The notes under the pieces were generated by a model. That model made no database searches, had not been told where the DNA came from, and saw nothing but the letters and a program-made list of their open reading frames with translations. Of a stretch of 64,000 nucleotides of DNA, positions 13,097 to 23,814 are shown piece by piece. The position numbers and the translations under genes were made by a program. Source of the stretch: Membranipora membranacea (taxonomy: Eukaryota; Bryozoa; Gymnolaemata; Cheilostomatida; Membraniporidae); the NCBI GenBank assembly GCA_914767715.1, contig OU612070.1, positions 6,155,501 to 6,219,500 on the forward strand. Direction: 5' to 3'. Within the stretch, counting starts at the first letter, position 1, and each line of letters opens with the position of its first letter.

Positions 13097-16000
13097 TCAG
13101 TAGTAGTCCTCTTCTTCTTCATCACCTAGTGAGAAGGAAAATTTCTAGTTTTTGGGGTGATCAAAACTACATTCAGTGATGTAATTTTGCTCAAACATCC
13201 TTTTGGCAACACTCCATAAATAAAGTATTCATTGGCAGGATGACAGTTTCCATATTCAGGGTCATCAATTTCATATATTCAGCATGTTACATAATTACGC
13301 CATCGGTTGTATGAACTTAAATATACCTCTGACAAATCTATTCTCAGTTTAAAATGATTGGATACAAATGTGGCAGGTAGAAACTATTAGCACTTTAATT
13401 AAGTAACAGGTCACCTAAATCTAGTCCGCCATTTAGTTATCTTTGACATGATCAATGTTCTAGCTTCACATGAGCTGAATTGAGTTTGATTTTGATCAAG
13501 CTCATTAAAATATTGATTTCTAGCAGGCCAAATAAAGCAAAGCACTCATAGAAAATAGTGCCATCACCCTGAAAATGCATGAGTGACTTTAAGCTTTAGG
13601 GTATGGAAAATTTGGGTTTGGAAATTCACCTGTTTTATGCATTAAGCCCATCATTTCGTACCGTTAGTATGACAACACATGATAATTTTTTATTTTCACG
13701 GAAACAGCACAAGCTCACCTGTGGCAAATTGTCCGCTAAGAAGCTGTGATGCTGATACTGGCTCATCCTCATCATAGTGGTAGTCATCTTCATCCTCATC
13801 TAATCACACAATACATAGGTTAATATCGTATAAGGCAAAACAATAAATACATCCGACCAGTTGAGGAATTGGTAGGATCAGGGTGGGTGCGATCGCACAT
13901 AATTTGGAGTTGTCTCTCCAAATTAGACATATGACAATGGGATGACAATTTCAAAATTATTGAGATTGCCAATTTATTGGGATTTAGCAAATTATTGAAT
14001 ACAACTTGGCCAGCTGATGCAACTGAGTCTGAAGGGAAATTCCATCACCCTTAGTGATATTAATCTATAGGACTGGAGGGAATGTAGAGGGGGATGTAGA
14101 GGGGAATGTAGAGGGGGAATGTAGAGGGGGAATGTAGAGGGGGAGGGGGATGTAGAGGGGATGTAGAGGGGGATGTAGAGGGGGAGGGTAATGTAGAGGG
14201 GGATGTAGAGGGGGATGTAGAGGGGGAGGGTAATGTAGAGGGGATGTAGAGGGGGATTTAGAGGGGGATGTAGAGGGGGATGTAGAGGGGGAGGGTAATA
14301 TAGAGGGGATGTAGAGGGGGATTTAGAGGGGGATGTAGAGGGGGATGTAGAGGGGGAGGGGTTATTCCTAGACATGTATAATTATAATCAGTTTGAAACT
14401 TAAATGGCAGTCAGATTGATATACCAAGATGTAGACCCAGTTTGGTCCACTTGCCTGCATTCGGAGTCGCTCATCCTCCACTGGTCCGGCATTCGGAGTC
14501 GCTCATCCTCCACTGGTCTCGGAGTCGCTCATCCTCCACTGGTCATGAGGCTTGACCAGGGAAGGGAGCAAATGGAATGCAGGCAACTGAACAAAACTTG
14601 ATCTCACCAAGATGCAACAAGAACCATTAAGCTAGTAGACAAGCATATTGCAGGTTGACTCACCATCGGGCTGTACAGGACCAGACTCAATGACTGGTCC
14701 TGATTCAATAACATTCTCCATCACTTTTGGCTTTGTCTCTGTTTTTATAACTGGCTCTGTTTCCTGTTGAGCATTAGACCGAGATTTACTGACAGCAGGC
14801 GTTGGCTTTGTCCGAGATTTCCGCGACACGCTACAACAAAAAGAAAAACTGAATACCCATCAGCTGTAAAAAGACTGTATTAACACATGAGATATCCATT
14901 TGTGTTTCCATATGTGGCTGCTGTGCTTACAAGCTTCCAAATCAGACTCACATCTTATCTTGTCACTCCTCAAATGCAGATACAGAGAGTTATTTATTGT
15001 CTAAAGACTTGTTGTTCATTCACAAGTAAGCTTGGTGTTGACAGTAGGATTTCAACAATGTTTAGACATTTAATACATAGCATCTTTTACCATAACTCTT
15101 TTGTATGAAGTAGTAACAGTGTGTGGACAGATAAGTGATTCTCATTTAATTATGAATCCGAGTGTGACAAGGGAGGCATAACTTGTTTATTGTCAACCCG
15201 TAAAAGTTGTTCTGCTCAACGCCTTGGCAACCCCTTCAGCTAATGGAAGGCAGATCATCCATTCTTACCTGACGTTACTAGATGAATCAGGAGTTTCATT
15301 TACAATACCAGGTAGATAACTGAGACTAGATGCAGTATCTGAGTTTTCTGTACTTGACTCGGGCGCAGGTGAACCACCAGAGGCATCATATGCAGCAGAA
15401 GCAGAGAGGGTGGACGGCTTCCTACTGACTATATCACTGGCTTTACCGTCAGTTAGGTTTTTTAGAATGTCATAATTTATTTTACTGGAGAATTTCTTTT
15501 CTTGTATCATCTTTTCCAAAGCTTCACCTGTAAAAAACAGACCAATGAGACTGTAAACAAATTAGATCGTCTATCTCGCACAAGTACATGTCATTACAAA
15601 TTATGAATTTCAAAATTTTAGTTAGAGTAGTATTTTTTACTGTGATGTATTCTAAATTTACTACAGTAATTAATAGGAGCTCAAAAATCAAATTCCCAAT
15701 GTCAGGTTTTATTTTTGCAGAGCCAATTGGACAAATCTGTATGACGTATGATATAGACAATTTATCACCCAGGGAGAAGGGAGAATTCTCCCTGCTCAGA
15801 ACCAGTAGATTAAAAAATTGAGCTTGATCTTGGGTCAGTTGAAAATGACCATACACTTTAATAAATAGGGGAATAATGTCAAATTCTTATCCTTGTTGTT
15901 GGCAGAGAGCAGGACAAAGCTTTTAAACTTGTCGAAGGGGTTGTCATGAAAATAGTTGTCTTCTCGATAAATCATGTTATACCTGAATTTGGTCAAGAAT

Positions 16001-19000
16001 AAAGTAATCATGTGCCAGGAAAATCACAAAAACATCTTTTCCTGACCAGGTGAATGACAAGCTTGTACCACTCCTGGCCATCACAGCATGTCAAGACAAC
16101 AATATTTCAATCGTACCTGCAGTATTTGGATTGCCACCGATCGTTTTTTTCCGAGGCCGTTTCTTCTTTGGAGGTTTGGCAGCTTCCTCCTCTGCTTTAC
16201 GTTTTGCTTTCTCCTCCATCTCTTTGAGGAACTCCCCATTCAGAGCCATCCAAACTTTCTCTTTGATTTGCATTTCAGAAGGCGTCAGGATAAACTACAT
16301 ATCACAAACACAATATGACAGCTGTACATGAAAACGTGTGTGTGTCTTGAAACACTACATTTGTATGCCCTATTCTGGTAACATGTAGCTAGAATAACCA
16401 CATTGATATCGATATAGTGCAACACGAATTCTTTAAAAATGCAGAAAAAGATTGTATTAAAAGTAGTAGGGTTACAATTCTCACAGATCTGTAGGGCACG
16501 ATGTATATTATTAGCTACCCTGTTACTATCCAAGCTAGGAGCAATGGTGTACCAAATACATGTATGTAGGCAAAATGTTCTTTTTCTAGTGGATTTTTGT
16601 AGAGGTGTGACAATAGCCGTAACAGATTGTGTAACAAGACCTCCTGGAGTTGGACCTATCATTTCTTGTATATTAGCTGTGCTGCCATTATCAACTGATT
16701 GACATTTCATTTACCCAGGAAACATAGATACAGAAGACAACTCACTCTGTCTAACTCATTGTCATCCAGCCCGGTAAGATCAAGTTCACCATTAGGATTT
16801 TCCTCTTCTGGCTCCACATACGCACGCTGTACGGACAGTGGCAGGGCGGTAGAGAGTCCAAGACTGGCTGCTGTAGGCCGAAGTCCTATCGCAGGGGGCG
16901 GGCTGTTTGAAGTGCCGGACGATTGCTTCAAAAATTGAAATAGAAAACAGCTGAGAAACTAAACTCATCCATTTGCAGAATATGTAGTAGGTATTTTATA
17001 TAAGAAGACAGTTGTAGTGGTACAGTTATGGCTGTGAATGTGCTTTGTATAATCCAACAGCTGCTTTACATAACATGCTATTTTTCACAGTCAGAAGCTT
17101 AATTCAGACCTACCTGTTGCAAAGTGCCAGACATAATTTCTTTTTCCAGGAATGATGCAGCATTGGCGTCGCCCACATCGACATCACCCACTACTTCCTT
17201 AGAGTTTAACATTGACACTGCATCTGCATAATATGATCAATAATAATAATAGAAGGAACGGTCTTTATTTTTAGGAATCGCCTTCTCATATCGATAAGAA
17301 AGGAGAGGGTAGACAACAGTGCAAACCAATTAACAGCTGGTTTTCATTTGCACCAAGCATCGTTTTTCATCAGCTTATTAAATGAAAACTGGTAAACAGC
17401 TGTCACTCATTTCTGTCAACATCATACAAAATAAGTTATAGACCAGGGGAGACATCCTTGAGATTATTTCATTACCTTTTTCCATAGCTTGAACCTTTTT
17501 CATTGATTTAGTTTCTAGTTCTTTGTCTATTTCTGACCCGACCTCGGCTATTTCCCCACCAAACTCATTGATGCTCATATCATCTATCTAAATCAGTATA
17601 CAAATATTAACAAATCGACCATACCCTATAGGAGTTTAGTTTTCGCGGCATTTAGGATGTCGCGTTGTTGCCTAGGTTGCGAAATTTAGTGTATCTTAAA
17701 TTAAACTCACTCACCATAGTTTCATAAACAATGTACAATTATACAGGAATACACCTCACCTATACATGCAAGCTAGCGTGGTGTAGTGGTCTAAGTGTCT
17801 GACTTGCAATCAGTTGGAGATTTATGCCCAGGGTTGGAATCCCAGCTTGGACATTATTTTTTAATTTTCACTAGTAAGTATACTAGCGAAATTTAGACCT
17901 AGTGAAATTTAGTACCAGGTCCAGATAGCGAAATTAAACTCTAGCTAAATTAAACTCCTATAGGGTATATACACACAACATAGACATCACATTTTATCAC
18001 TTGGCAGGATATATTTCGCAAGGCTGATAATAAAAATGCAAGTTTATTAAGATTAAGATTCTCATTGCTATGCAATCAAAAGATTTCCTTATTTCCCATC
18101 TGTATGTCTGTTTCAATAATGCAGGACAATGCTGTAAGTTTGAGGGGCAAATTGATTTCATAAAAGTGTCTTAATTTTATGCAATCCACATTCCATAATA
18201 TCACTCATTGTCCCATCTAATAATAATCAAATCGACTATTATTAAGCTAACATGATGATTGATGATAGGAGTCGAAGGTGAATGATATAAATGTTGCACC
18301 TGTTTAAGTTTAGCCTCCCTCCGACTCTGTGTAAAGCAGGGTGGATCAGCTTCCTCCTCTAAGTCTATAGTATTAAACTGTTCTATAGTAAGACTACCTG
18401 ATCCAGTCTCCTCAAACTCAACCAATCTTAAACATAATAAACATGGGATAATTGACATAGAATAATCAACCTAGAGGAGTCAATATAAGCTGGTGATTAA
18501 TTCAGCCTGTTTTGAGGTGACTTTATGTTAGCTAGCCAAATTTCCACTAGGCAATGTTGGGGCTTGTACAATGCAATAAGGTTAAGAAAAGGCAAATACT
18601 TCTCGGGAGCATTTATTACTATTAAATTGTATATTTTATCAGAAAAAAAGGCCTGAGTTTTTATCCATCAGTTTCATCATCAAAATACTATCAGGTGGGT
18701 GTTTGTATACACATCAAGGTGAGAAAAAAGGCTTTTTGCTTGCTTATGACTCAATATCTGCAGATAATACATTCTTATCCTAGATGTGAACTGAATTGCT
18801 TATCATCAACTCATCAGTTCGCATTGCAGACTTACCTTTTCCGCAATGTGCTCTCACAAACTTTGACTATCTTGATTATGTCTTTCTTAGTTCTACAGAA
18901 GTTGTGTACCCGAGAAGCGACTAGTAATGCAGCACCACATAGACCGGAGGGTCGACGTCCTATCGCCATCCAATCTCTCTTCATACGAGATACAAACCTC

Positions 19001-20736
19001 ATCGCTGTCATGGATACTTCATGAGTCTTCTCACCAAACTCCAGTTTATGAGCAAACCGAGGGATCAGCAGACTAGGATCTGTAAGCACAAACAATGGTT
19101 CTATGTGATAAAACTGATCTCGCAGCCAGCTTTAAAATAAGGTGTGTGCTAAGCTTGATCCTAGCTGAACAACCCTGATTACCACTAGCAGTGAAGATAC
19201 TTCTAGCATTCTGTGTTTAATTTTTTAAATAGGGAGAGGTATACCCCAGGGTGCTGGGGGATTGAACAATCAACCTTGAAAGCTCCCCAGTGGGACTCGA
19301 ACCCACAACTCCTGTGGCACCAATCGTCTGGCAGTGAGTAGCAAGCGCACTAACCGATTGCGCCATCCCCAGAAAAAGAATGGGTTGATGGCGCTATTCA
19401 CTACTTGGAGGTATGGTTACGTTAGAATGGAGAGTAAAAACTAAGATCATCAATAATGCTAAAATCATCCTCTAACTTGTGACATATAGGTAGAGAAAAA
19501 ATTAAACTGCTGTGTGGAGTAGAGACCTATAGCTGGAATGTTGATACAGAGAAGTCTTGACAGAGCCAGATAAGTTCTACCGAGTGTATATACATTAATC
19601 TGTAGAACATCACTGAAATCCAGCAACATGTCTATATATATACAGTCAAGGAATCTGCTAACTTAATACATATCGCTTAGCAGTATGTGGTCCTGCAACC
19701 AAAACAATTGCTTAATTGTAAACAGGAAATTAATCTCATGGTCGGCAAATACCTAAAATAACAAGATAGGGGCAACTAGAAAAAGCTGCATTTTCATAAA
19801 TCTTGTGTTTGTAAAAGGATACGAGGTGTTCCCTCAGTACGGCATACAAGATAAAGACAGGCAGCAATGACATGAGGCGACCTTCGCCCTCTTGTTATTC
19901 GTCGAATCAGTGCCATCTTGTAAAAGTTGTAAGCAGTCTCAGAACAATGCTGATTCAGTTTCAGCATAGCGGCCAGTTCATTGATCTTCCTTTTGGCTAA
20001 AAAATCAACAATAAATATGGTAAAGGGTTTGTTTCTGGCCTCTAGAAATAAAATGGAACAACATACTTGAGGGAGATGTAATACTTTGACATCTTAAAAT
20101 TCTGTTCAGCTTGACTGCTCAACATGAAATATCAACAAGGAATAAAAGAATAAGAATAACTTTATGAGAGCCTTGTCTATGAAGGATTGTTCATGAGTAA
20201 TTATCAGTAAGGCAACATGTTAAGAATTGTATTATCGTCACATACCTTTCTGTAATGTGAGTGTTCTGGATTCTCTGTTAACACCAGGATGGAAACCAGA
20301 TCCCATATTCAAGGAGCTTCCAACATTATTACCTGGAAAAAGTCAATGAGTTAGTACATAATGCAGCTTATTTAATACAACAATTTTAAGTTGGAAACAT
20401 TATGCAAAAGGTCTGCCATTTACTAATATGAGCATAAACATTCATAAAATCATATTCATTTTTCATACTGACAAGTTTTTTTGCGAGGGAACCCCACCCC
20501 GCAACAATGCTTGTCAAGATAGGGTGAAAATATCATATGCAATACACACCTTCAGCACTCACAAACTGTCCTACAACACTGCTTCCACCGCTGGCATTGT
20601 CAGCAAACTGCACCTCACTGACAATGATGGTATCCTCTAGTACACTACCACACCCAGTACAGACAGCATCTCCTCGTGCTGGGTCCTTATCCACATCTGT
20701 ACCTCCACAGTTCTTACATACCAACTGTGACGACAT
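13097..20736 (-). CDS. BRF1: BRF1, Pol III transcription factor TFIIIB subunit
   Basis: BRF1 joins TBP and BDP1 in TFIIIB and recruits RNA polymerase III to tRNA and 5S genes in the nucleus. Fourteen exons join in phase: 20550-20736, 20246-20332, 19823-19996, 19527-19631, 18836-19079, 18300-18426, 17476-17587, 17114-17223, 16746-16925, 16117-16294, 15269-15527, 14664-14830, 13719-13799, 13097-13125. They total 2040 nt (679 residues; human is about 677). An N-terminal zinc ribbon (Cys 7, 10, 26, 29; CKNCGG...CTGCG) is followed by two TFIIB-type cyclin folds (exons 3-5, with [43 protein letters not shown]) and the LTIEQF segment. The C-terminal half has the conserved BRF homology block [24 protein letters not shown] and SSKINYDIL, then an acidic tail ending [11 protein letters not shown] 20734-20736 was chosen because it precedes the ribbon; upstream to 20763 looks like 5' UTR exon. 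The gene looks intact. Confidence 0.97.
14078..14363. repeat. Purine-rich 12-bp minisatellite in a BRF1 intron
   Basis: More than 20 copies of a GATGTAGAGGGG-type unit with variable G-run length and ATTTAGAGGGG variants. The plus strand is almost pure purine apart from one T-rich triplet per unit. It lies in the intron between BRF1 exons 12 and 13. A minus-strand open frame made of Pro/Ser/Thr/Leu repeats over it is an artefact. Confidence 0.92.
14432..14605. mobile_element. Hairpin MITE, 9-bp TSD family, copy 1
   Basis: Exact 9-bp direct repeats ACCAAGATG flank it (14423-14431 and 14606-14614). The inverted ends share TTGCCTGCATTC on the left and its complement GAATGCAGGCAA on the right. 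The centre is expanded into three tandem copies of a unit of about 30 bp (CGGAGTCGCTCATCCTCCAC...), at about 14460-14543. It lies in the BRF1 exon 12-13 intron. Confidence 0.8.
17624..17965. mobile_element. MITE with TA duplication and internal tRNA-like insert
   Basis: The ends are an inverted repeat, CCCTATAGGAGTTTAGTTTT on the left and AATTAAACTCCTATAGGG on the right, flanked by TA. GCGAAATTTAG motifs recur inside both arms. At about 17771-17860 lies a plus-strand tRNA-like block with an A box (GGTGTAGTGGTCTAAGTG) and a B box close to consensus (GGTTGGAATCC), probably a SINE inserted in the MITE. The whole sits in the BRF1 exon 6-7 intron. Confidence 0.75.
19268..19373 (-). repeat. tRNA-derived SINE head
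   Basis: On the minus strand an A box (TGGCGCAATCGGTTAGTGCG) and a perfect B box (GGTTCGAGTCC; complement at 19293-19303) stand about 60 bp apart, with GGGGA/TCCCC-type ends that could pair. The spacing would need a long variable arm and the anticodon stem is poor, so a SINE head or tRNA pseudogene is more likely than a tRNA gene. It lies in the BRF1 exon 4-5 intron. Confidence 0.6.
20468..20519. repeat. Short hairpin related to the one at 11871-11932
   Basis: CTGACAAG at the left and CTTGTCAAG at the right flank a G-rich then C-rich loop (GAGGGAACCCCACCCC). This is the same architecture and end sequence as the hairpin at 11871-11932, suggesting a short dispersed inverted-repeat family. It lies in BRF1 intron 1. 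Confidence 0.55.
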
Positions 20737-20763
20737 ATCTGCAGCTCTCCGTACTAGCAACAA

Positions 20764-21839
20764 CTGAAATAGAGAAATATATACAATGCATACCTACCAA
20801 TTTTCTAAAAAATGACGTAACACTAGGAAATCCTCCCAACCGACTGCAGGCTTGACACCCACACAACTGAACTTTAATTTAGTATGATAATAGAAAATAC
20901 TACATGCTGTAACAGGTTCCTGATACTGATACCATCGTGAATAGTATCAATTGGCCAAGGGTGGTGGTCTGCATTCATACAGCGCAGCATTAATCCAATG
21001 CATGGGCCTCTGGCATATGATATGCTCCCCTCCCCTGAGAATTTGTTTATGTCAAAAAAACAAAGGAACCACACCTAATGGGCCAGTCAGACAGTACCAG
21101 AGAACCTGGTTTTGGAGTAAACCTGTCCTGTCTGTTGTGATACTCACTCACACACTGGATTCAAAATCAATTCAACCAGGGAGATTCTCCCTGACTCAAC
21201 CAAACTAAGTAGGTAGGGTGTCTCTAAAATTATTTAACTCACCAGTGGAGTAAACTCCTAGGTTGAGTGTCTGCTGATATCAGTCAAGCCTGTTCCTTTA
21301 TTTTTAACAACCATAAGCAACTCACTTTATTGCATGTACAGTAGTAAATCTGAAGAAAGTGCTGGATTTCAGCAATGAGGTTTAGTTCATTGATTTCAGA
21401 GCAGGTGTGGTAAGACTGATTTACTGAATGATCGGAAATGGATGTGAGACGGGAAATAGAAAGCATAAACTTGACCAATCATGTTAAGTAATACAACAAT
21501 TCAGCAATTTTATTGGATAATGTAAAAGTAAACAAGCAGCAGCATGTGTTCCACATGTCCAATGAATTGACACTGCCCTGCACTACAGCAATGAACTCAT
21601 TGACTACAGCATGAATACCATGAGCAATTATTATTGTTATAGTCAGACTTACAGTCTGGCCTGACTTGACGAAGCTGTCGTCCCCTACTCCAACCAAGCT
21701 TGCTCCAACAGGTCCAGGTTGGCACATAGTAACTAATTAAACATTCACTAGTTTGAAGCACAATTTAGTAACAATAATGAATTATTATTGTTCCTAAAAA
21801 TGTATAGACACAGAAATAGACACTCAATTGGATGTCCAC
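20764..21839. other. BRF1 upstream region
   Basis: No exon, tRNA or repeat could be supported. The BRF1 5' UTR exon starts near 20763 with an apparent splice acceptor (TTTCAG), so a further untranslated exon and the promoter should lie in this stretch. Confidence 0.4.
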
Positions 21840-22690
21840 TGCTGCGCTAAGAACCCATCCGGATGCCTATTTGGCAACCACTTGATGTCCCCGTTGCATC
21901 TGGAGGGTTACCGAATAGGGATCCGGACGGGTGTGTTACAGGATGGGCTGTATATGTTGTGCTAAAAATGTGACTGGTAAATGGCCATGTGCCATCTCTG
22001 TTAAAGCAATGGTTAAAGTTCATTGGTTAAAGGGCCATCCGCTTATGACAAAACACATCCGGCAATGCCGAATAGTGACTGTCACAAACCAATTTTGTTG
22101 TGCATTTGGTGCAACTGTTTGTCGCCAAATACCTGTCAGGATGGGCTATGGAGCAGCAATATACGATATAGCAAACCCATCCGGATGGGTTTGTCGCCCT
22201 GCTGATGAGTGTCTACAACCCATCCTCTTCTGGTAACAAACTCATCCGCCTCGGGCATTCTGTGCACAAATGCGTTTTATGCAGACAGATCAGTGGTTAT
22301 TTAGCCCTGGCGGATGCCATGCAGATGGGTTCTAAGAGCAGCAACTGCCAATCACCCATCCAGATGGGTTTTTGGTAGCAAACTCAGCTTATACGGGAAC
22401 CCGTGTGGATGCTTCTTTGGCAAAAGTCCGGATGCCTGTTTTGCGATGGGTTCTTATCACTGCAAACAAACCAGGATGCCTTTGGTGCCCTGATGATAAG
22501 TGTCCGAAACAGCTTCAGTTACAACCCCTCCTCCCCTATGAAATTTGGGGCATCCGGATGTTTCTTATACAGCCAGATTACTTTTTGGCATCCGATGGCT
22601 GCCCAAGTACGAACCGAATGCCTATCTGGTATCCGCTAATCAACTATCAAGTAGGCATCAGGATGGGTTCTTATCGCAGCAGCGTGTCTC
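21840..22690. repeat. Degenerate satellite with a CCGGATGGGT core
   Basis: A palindromic core, ACCCATCCGGATGGGT in its best form (about 22178-22193), recurs in decayed forms at irregular spacing of tens of bp through about 850 bp. It is often followed by TTCTTATCGCAGCA or TTTGTCGC-type words and by GGATGCCTATTTGGCA. Several long open frames lie here, but none shows protein-like composition. Confidence 0.7.
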
Positions 22691-22929
22691 ATGAGCCTCA
22701 ATGCAAATGACTGGTCATTTCAGAACTGATATGCAAATTGTCATGCTAGCACAACCAAGGTGTAATTACTCCTTGCCACAACACACCTCATAGTAGGGCT
22801 CTCATCCTTTTCTATGGGAGAGAAAGAATAGTGTTAGAATGCCATTCACTATGGTCACATGCTTCGAATGGGTGGTCCACTCCCATGTCGAATGATGGAT
22901 GCTAACGATTTCCATGATGGAAAAACATC

Positions 22930-23025
22930 AAAAAAGATATGTCGCAACCGGGATTTGACCCGCCCCCCCTCCCATAGAGTCTATTGTTCCTAAGCGCTAC
23001 CCATTCATCCATGCCGCCTTATACT
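22930..23025 (-). repeat. tRNA-derived SINE-like head
   Basis: On the minus strand GGCATGGATGAATGGGTAGC resembles an A box, and GGGTCAAATCCC (complement near 22948-22960) resembles a B box. Stems do not fold as a full tRNA, and a G-run interrupts the body. Confidence 0.45.
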
Positions 23026-23810
23026 TATGTTGTGAATCAAAACGACATATGTCGACATGGCATGACATAAGCATTTAGATGAACTTCTATACATATTAGT
23101 ATGCATTTGCGAATTCAGGAGCAATTTGATTTGCAACACAAGTATAAGACGGCGTGGAATTTATGCTGTTCTGAATGGGCACTAAAAACAGGTGCTAGTA
23201 CGGGTGCTGTATGGCGTGTGGCAGGTGCTGTATGACATCTCCTGTATAGCACCTGCCACACTTTCAGTAACATCCGTTGCAACCAGCAAATACTGTGTTC
23301 CAGTTGAACATAAGACAAGTTTCTCTGCCCTTCTCTTACTGCACGCCAACCCCTCCCCTCCACCGAATGGCACCGCCCCTCTTTCTAACAGGCGGTATAC
23401 TGAGACAATGTTTCCTGATTTTTGTTTGTTTCATTTTCAGGTTGTTTTTGTAAATACTTTCTGATGGGCTTATACAAAATGGATATGTCACAAAACATGT
23501 CTTGACCATCCAACTGAGTAACCTTGTCATGCTCAAACCTGAGAACTAGAAGTATGACATTTCAGAGAAGATCTTTGCACATATACTTGCTTCTTCTGAG
23601 GAGGAATTTCGGGACAACAATATCAATCAGTCGAGCTATAACACCTGATGAGGATGTCCCATTCAAAGGTGGATTTTAATATTTCTGAAACACTCATTGG
23701 TAGTATTAATGATGCGCCCTGCACTTTCATTAATAACCCTACATTGCACATTTGTCAATTCAACGCAAATGACGATAAGGTCACATTGCTGTGCGGGATC
23801 TATGGAGCGC
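23026..23810. other. Intergenic or MGME1 5' intron, nothing assigned
   Basis: The first MGME1 exon, carrying the start codon and mitochondrial targeting peptide, is expected here or further upstream but could not be identified with confidence. A local inverted repeat (GGTGCTGTATGGCGTGTGGCAGGTGCT, about 23195-23250) is visible. Confidence 0.35.
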
Positions 23811-23814
23811 TTGA

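Noticed and set aside
13992-14375. Pro/Ser/Thr/Leu-rich 127-codon frame
   Set aside because: It is translation of the 12-bp purine minisatellite on the opposite strand.
15588-15821. Opposing open frames inside BRF1 intron 10-11
   Set aside because: AT-rich frames on both strands with no splice-consistent limits or protein-like pattern; they lie wholly in a BRF1 intron.
19268-19373. Functional tRNA gene
   Set aside because: A and B boxes are good but the anticodon arm cannot be folded at normal spacing; called a SINE head.
21931-22710. Open frames of 101 and 112 codons
   Set aside because: They cover the degenerate CCGGATGGGT satellite; the Trp/Cys/Gly composition follows from the repeat.
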